The position numbers and the translations under genes were made by a program. The notes beneath the pieces are model-generated. The model was not told where the DNA came from, did not search any database, and worked only from the letters and a program-made list of their open reading frames with translations. From Burkholderia cepacia (GTDB lineage Bacteria > Pseudomonadota > Gammaproteobacteria > Burkholderiales > Burkholderiaceae), in the NCBI RefSeq assembly GCF_001039005.1, contig NZ_LDWR01000016.1, positions 1 through 64,000 on the forward strand: DNA of 64,000 nucleotides. The letters are read 5' to 3'. Shown here in pieces: positions 61,705 through 64,000 of the stretch (its first letter is position 1; each line of letters starts with the position of its first letter).

Positions 61705-62547
61705 TCAGAGCGCAACGCCCTTGTCGCCGACGAGTTTTTCGAGCATCCAGATCAGCGCGAAATCGATCGCGACGGTGAACACCGCGAAACAGAACACGGT
61801 CGGGTCGAGCGACGACACGGTGCGGCTGTAGAGCCAGACCGGCAGCGTCATCGTGTCGACGCTGTACAGGAAGAACGTCACCGTGAACTCGTTGAACGAC
61901 ACGATGAACGCGAACAGCATGCCGGCGAGGACGCCCGGCCGCATCAGCGGCAGGATGACATCGACGAACGCGCGGCGCGGGCTCGCGCCCATCAGGCACG
62001 CGGCTTCCTCGAATTCCGGGCCGATCGATGCGACCGACGCCGCGCAGTTCTTCACGGTGAACGGCAGCGTCAGGATCACGTGCGCGACGACGAGCCGCAC
62101 GAGCCCGAGTTCGACCGGCAGCGCGTTGAACACGAGCAGCAGCGCGAGGCCGAGCATGACGAGCGGATAGACGATCGGCAGCGCGACGAGCTGCTCGACC
62201 AGCGTCTTGCCGCGGAAGCGGTAGCGCGACAGCGCATAGGCGGCGGGTACCGAAACCGCAGTCGCGACCAGCATCGTCGCGATCGCGACGACGAGGCTCG
62301 TCGTCAGCGCGGCGCCCATCGATTGCGCGCTGCCGGCATCGGCGGTCACGAAGGTCTGCCAGGCGGCGCGGTACCAGTGCAGGCTGAAATCGCGCGGCGG
62401 GAATTCGAGCGTGCCCGACGAGCCGAACGACATCGTGATCATCGTCACGATCGGCAGTGCGGCGAGGCACAGCACGAGCGTCGCGAGCGCACCGGTCGAG
62501 CGTCCGAGGCGGCCAGGCAGCGGCGCGCGCGGCAGAAGGGCATTCAT
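61705..62547 (-). CDS. ABC transporter permease, PotC-type
   Basis: A 280-residue permease with six hydrophobic segments. The EAA loop is EEAACLMGASPRRAFVDVILP, as in spermidine/putrescine and thiamine-type importers. It overlaps the PotB-type gene by four bases at its start and is followed by the ATPase gene 40 bases downstream. The late stretch FNEFTVTFFLYSVDTMTLPVWLYS is the usual PotC signature. Confidence 0.92.
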   Translation of the reverse strand: MNALLPRAPLPGRLGRSTGALATLVLCLAALPIVTMITMSFGSSGTLEFPPRDFSLHWYRAAWQTFVTADAGSAQSMGAALTTSLVVAIATMLVATAVSVPAAYALSRYRFRGKTLVEQLVALPIVYPLVMLGLALLLVFNALPVELGLVRLVVAHVILTLPFTVKNCAASVASIGPEFEEAACLMGASPRRAFVDVILPLMRPGVLAGMLFAFIVSFNEFTVTFFLYSVDTMTLPVWLYSRTVSSLDPTVFCFAVFTVAIDFALIWMLEKLVGDKGVAL

Positions 62548-63467
62548 CGGTTTACCTCATCATGTTGCACGGCGCGCACGAGGCGCTGGGACACCGCCAT
62601 CACGACGAGCGTCGCACCCATCAGCACGACGCCCGACGCCGACGCGGCCGGCCAGTTCAGCAGCGGCGCGACCTGGTCATGCACGAGCACCGCGAGCATC
62701 GGCACGCGCCGGCCGCCGAGCAGCAGCGGCACCGCGAACGCACTCGCGTTGTACGCGAACACGAGCAGCGCGCCCGATACGAGCCCCGGCATCGCGAGCG
62801 GCAGCGTCACGTGCCGCAGCGTCTGCCAGCGCGTCGCGCCGAGCGTCGCGGCGGCTTCGTCGTACGCGCGGGACACGGCACGCAGCGCGCTCGACAGCGG
62901 CAGCACGGCGAGCGGGAATGCGGTCTGGATCAGCCCGAGCAGCACGCCGTGTTCGCGGTACAGCAGCTGCAGCGGCCGTTCGATGACACCGGCTGCCAGC
63001 AGCGAGCGGTTGAGCAGGCCCGCCGGGCCGAGCATCACGAGCCAGCCGTAACCCTGCAGCAGCAGGTTGACGAGCAGCGGCAGCAGCACGCCGGCGAGCA
63101 TGAGTCGCCGCGCGAGCCGCGATTCGGCGCGCGCCATCGCCAGCGCGACCGGAATCGCGAGCAGCACCGCGCACACCATGCTCTGGAACGCGAGGCGCAG
63201 CGTGAGCCACAGCGAGTGCATGAAGTACGGGTCGGCGAGATCGGCGTAGTTCTGCAGCGTGAACGTGTGCCATTCGTCGCCCGGCGTACCGACGCTCATC
63301 CGCAGCACGGTGAGCGTCGCCGCCGCGAGCACCGCGAGGAATGCGAGGATCGGCGCAAGCAGCAGCCACGGCGGCACGCCGGGCCGCGCGGCAGCGGCGG
63401 CCGAAGCGCCGTCGGCAGGGCCGGCGGCGACCGGGTCCGCGTGACGGGAGGAGGGCAGCGAGGCCAT
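62544..63467 (-). CDS. ABC transporter permease, PotB-type
   Basis: A 307-residue permease. A disordered Ala/Ser/Pro tail (1-35) leads into six hydrophobic segments. The EAA loop is DEAAATLGATRWQTLRHVTLP. The start at 63467 (MASLPSS) follows GGAGGAGGGCAGCGAGGCC-type purine-rich sequence and lies four bases after the stop of the binding-protein gene. It pairs with the PotC-type permease. Confidence 0.9.
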   Translation of the reverse strand: MASLPSSRHADPVAAGPADGASAAAAARPGVPPWLLLAPILAFLAVLAAATLTVLRMSVGTPGDEWHTFTLQNYADLADPYFMHSLWLTLRLAFQSMVCAVLLAIPVALAMARAESRLARRLMLAGVLLPLLVNLLLQGYGWLVMLGPAGLLNRSLLAAGVIERPLQLLYREHGVLLGLIQTAFPLAVLPLSSALRAVSRAYDEAAATLGATRWQTLRHVTLPLAMPGLVSGALLVFAYNASAFAVPLLLGGRRVPMLAVLVHDQVAPLLNWPAASASGVVLMGATLVVMAVSQRLVRAVQHDEVNR

Positions 63468-63471
63468 GTCG

Positions 63472-64000
63472 TCAGGCCGCGAAGAGGCTGGTATAGCGCT
63501 TGATCCACGCCGGCTGGACGGCCGCGAGCGCCTTGTCGTCATGCAGGATGGCCTTCTCCGCGATCTGCTGCGGCGACGGCACGAATGCGCGGCTTTCCGC
63601 CGGGATCACGGCCTTCGAATTCACCGGCCCGTTCAGCACGTCGGCCGCCATCCGGCCCTGCACGCCCGCGTCGAGCGTGTGGTTGATGAACGCATGGATC
63701 AGGTCGAGGTCGCCCGGGTGCGCTTTCGGAATCACCGTGAACATCAGTTGCGTCGCGAAGCCTTCCTTCATCCCGTACGTCACGCCCATCTTGTAGTCGG
63801 GCTTGCGGATCTGGTCCGGGAAGAACGCGGGCGAATAGATGCCGCCGATGTCGAGCGAGCCGGTGCGGAACAGGTCGGCGACCTGGTTCGGGTTTTCGCC
63901 GAGCGTCATCACGCGATCCTTGAGCGCCGCGAGCTTGCGGAAGCCCGGCTCGATGTTCTGCTGCGAACCGCCGGCCAGCTTCGCGGCGACGATCGCGAGA
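63472..64000 (-). CDS. ABC transporter substrate-binding protein, PotD-type (C-terminal part)
   Basis: The 5' part lies beyond the right edge; the visible 175 codons are the C-terminal half of a family 1/8 periplasmic binding protein. The stretch DRVMTLGENPNQVADLFRTGSLDIGGIYS and the later VIPKAHPGDLDLIHAFINHTLDAGVQGRMA match the polyamine/opine/iron-type PotD fold: pocket strand, then hinge helices. It would deliver its ligand to the PotB/PotC-type permeases encoded just downstream, forming a complete importer. Confidence 0.9.
   Translation of the reverse strand, partial: LAIVAAKLAGGSQQNIEPGFRKLAALKDRVMTLGENPNQVADLFRTGSLDIGGIYSPAFFPDQIRKPDYKMGVTYGMKEGFATQLMFTVIPKAHPGDLDLIHAFINHTLDAGVQGRMAADVLNGPVNSKAVIPAESRAFVPSPQQIAEKAILHDDKALAAVQPAWIKRYTSLFAA

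Overview
The window looks like a piece of a secondary replicon of a Burkholderia species, probably of the B. cepacia complex. It is very GC-rich, is packed with LysR, AraC, IclR and TetR regulators next to small catabolic or transport operons, and carries Burkholderiales families such as DUF4148, DUF3348/DUF802/DUF2894, OmpC-type porins and (GTS)n repeat lipoproteins. I see no rRNA, tRNA, CRISPR array, intact insertion sequence or prophage gene. Species and replicon cannot be fixed from the sequence alone.

Left part (1-10656): a minus-strand operon encodes a PotABC-type ABC importer and the three parts of an opine/D-hydroxyproline-type oxidase: a DadA-like FAD subunit cut by the window edge, a BFD-type FAD/NAD subunit and a small [2Fe-2S] subunit. 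A divergent IclR regulator follows, then a porin, a DUF3311/sodium-solute symporter pair and an amidohydrolase. This reads as uptake and oxidation of a nitrogen-containing compound under IclR control, with clear palindromes in the control regions.

10747-27000: a mosaic of small units. These include an SDR with a divergent AraC regulator; a metallo-hydrolase/tautomerase/barrel-protein operon with a divergent LysR; a GlxA-type regulator; a Tat-exported DJ-1/PfpI protein; an SDR whose catalytic Tyr is replaced; a lone amino-acid-binding protein beside a decayed ABC ATPase; an MFS carrier; and an XRE/MmyB regulator facing an epimerase across a 14-bp palindrome.

27217-36706: a stand-alone adenylation-carrier-reductase (A-T-R) enzyme of 997 residues, next to a quinone-oxidoreductase gene and a 27-bp near-perfect operator. 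After a LysR gene and a flavin disulfide reductase comes a D-tartrate unit: LysR regulator, D(-)-tartrate dehydratase and a DctA-type carrier.

36795-44122: small genes, then the most striking cluster. DUF3348, a MotA/ZorA-like four-helix membrane protein with a very long tail (DUF802) holding 240-bp tandem repeats, a MotB/ZorB-like OmpA protein with the motor-type Asp, and DUF2894 form one tight operon. It has the core architecture of an ion-driven motor complex, like the ZorAB core of Zorya defence, but no recognised nuclease.

44154-64000: envelope and small enzyme genes; a 427-residue ICMT-like membrane methyltransferase; a lipoprotein with 71 nine-base repeats; an EthA-type Baeyer-Villiger cluster (SDR, monooxygenase, hydrolase) with a divergent TetR and a likely operator; and finally a run of nine minus-strand genes encoding a PotABCD-type importer, a polar-amino-acid importer and a GcvA-like LysR regulator.
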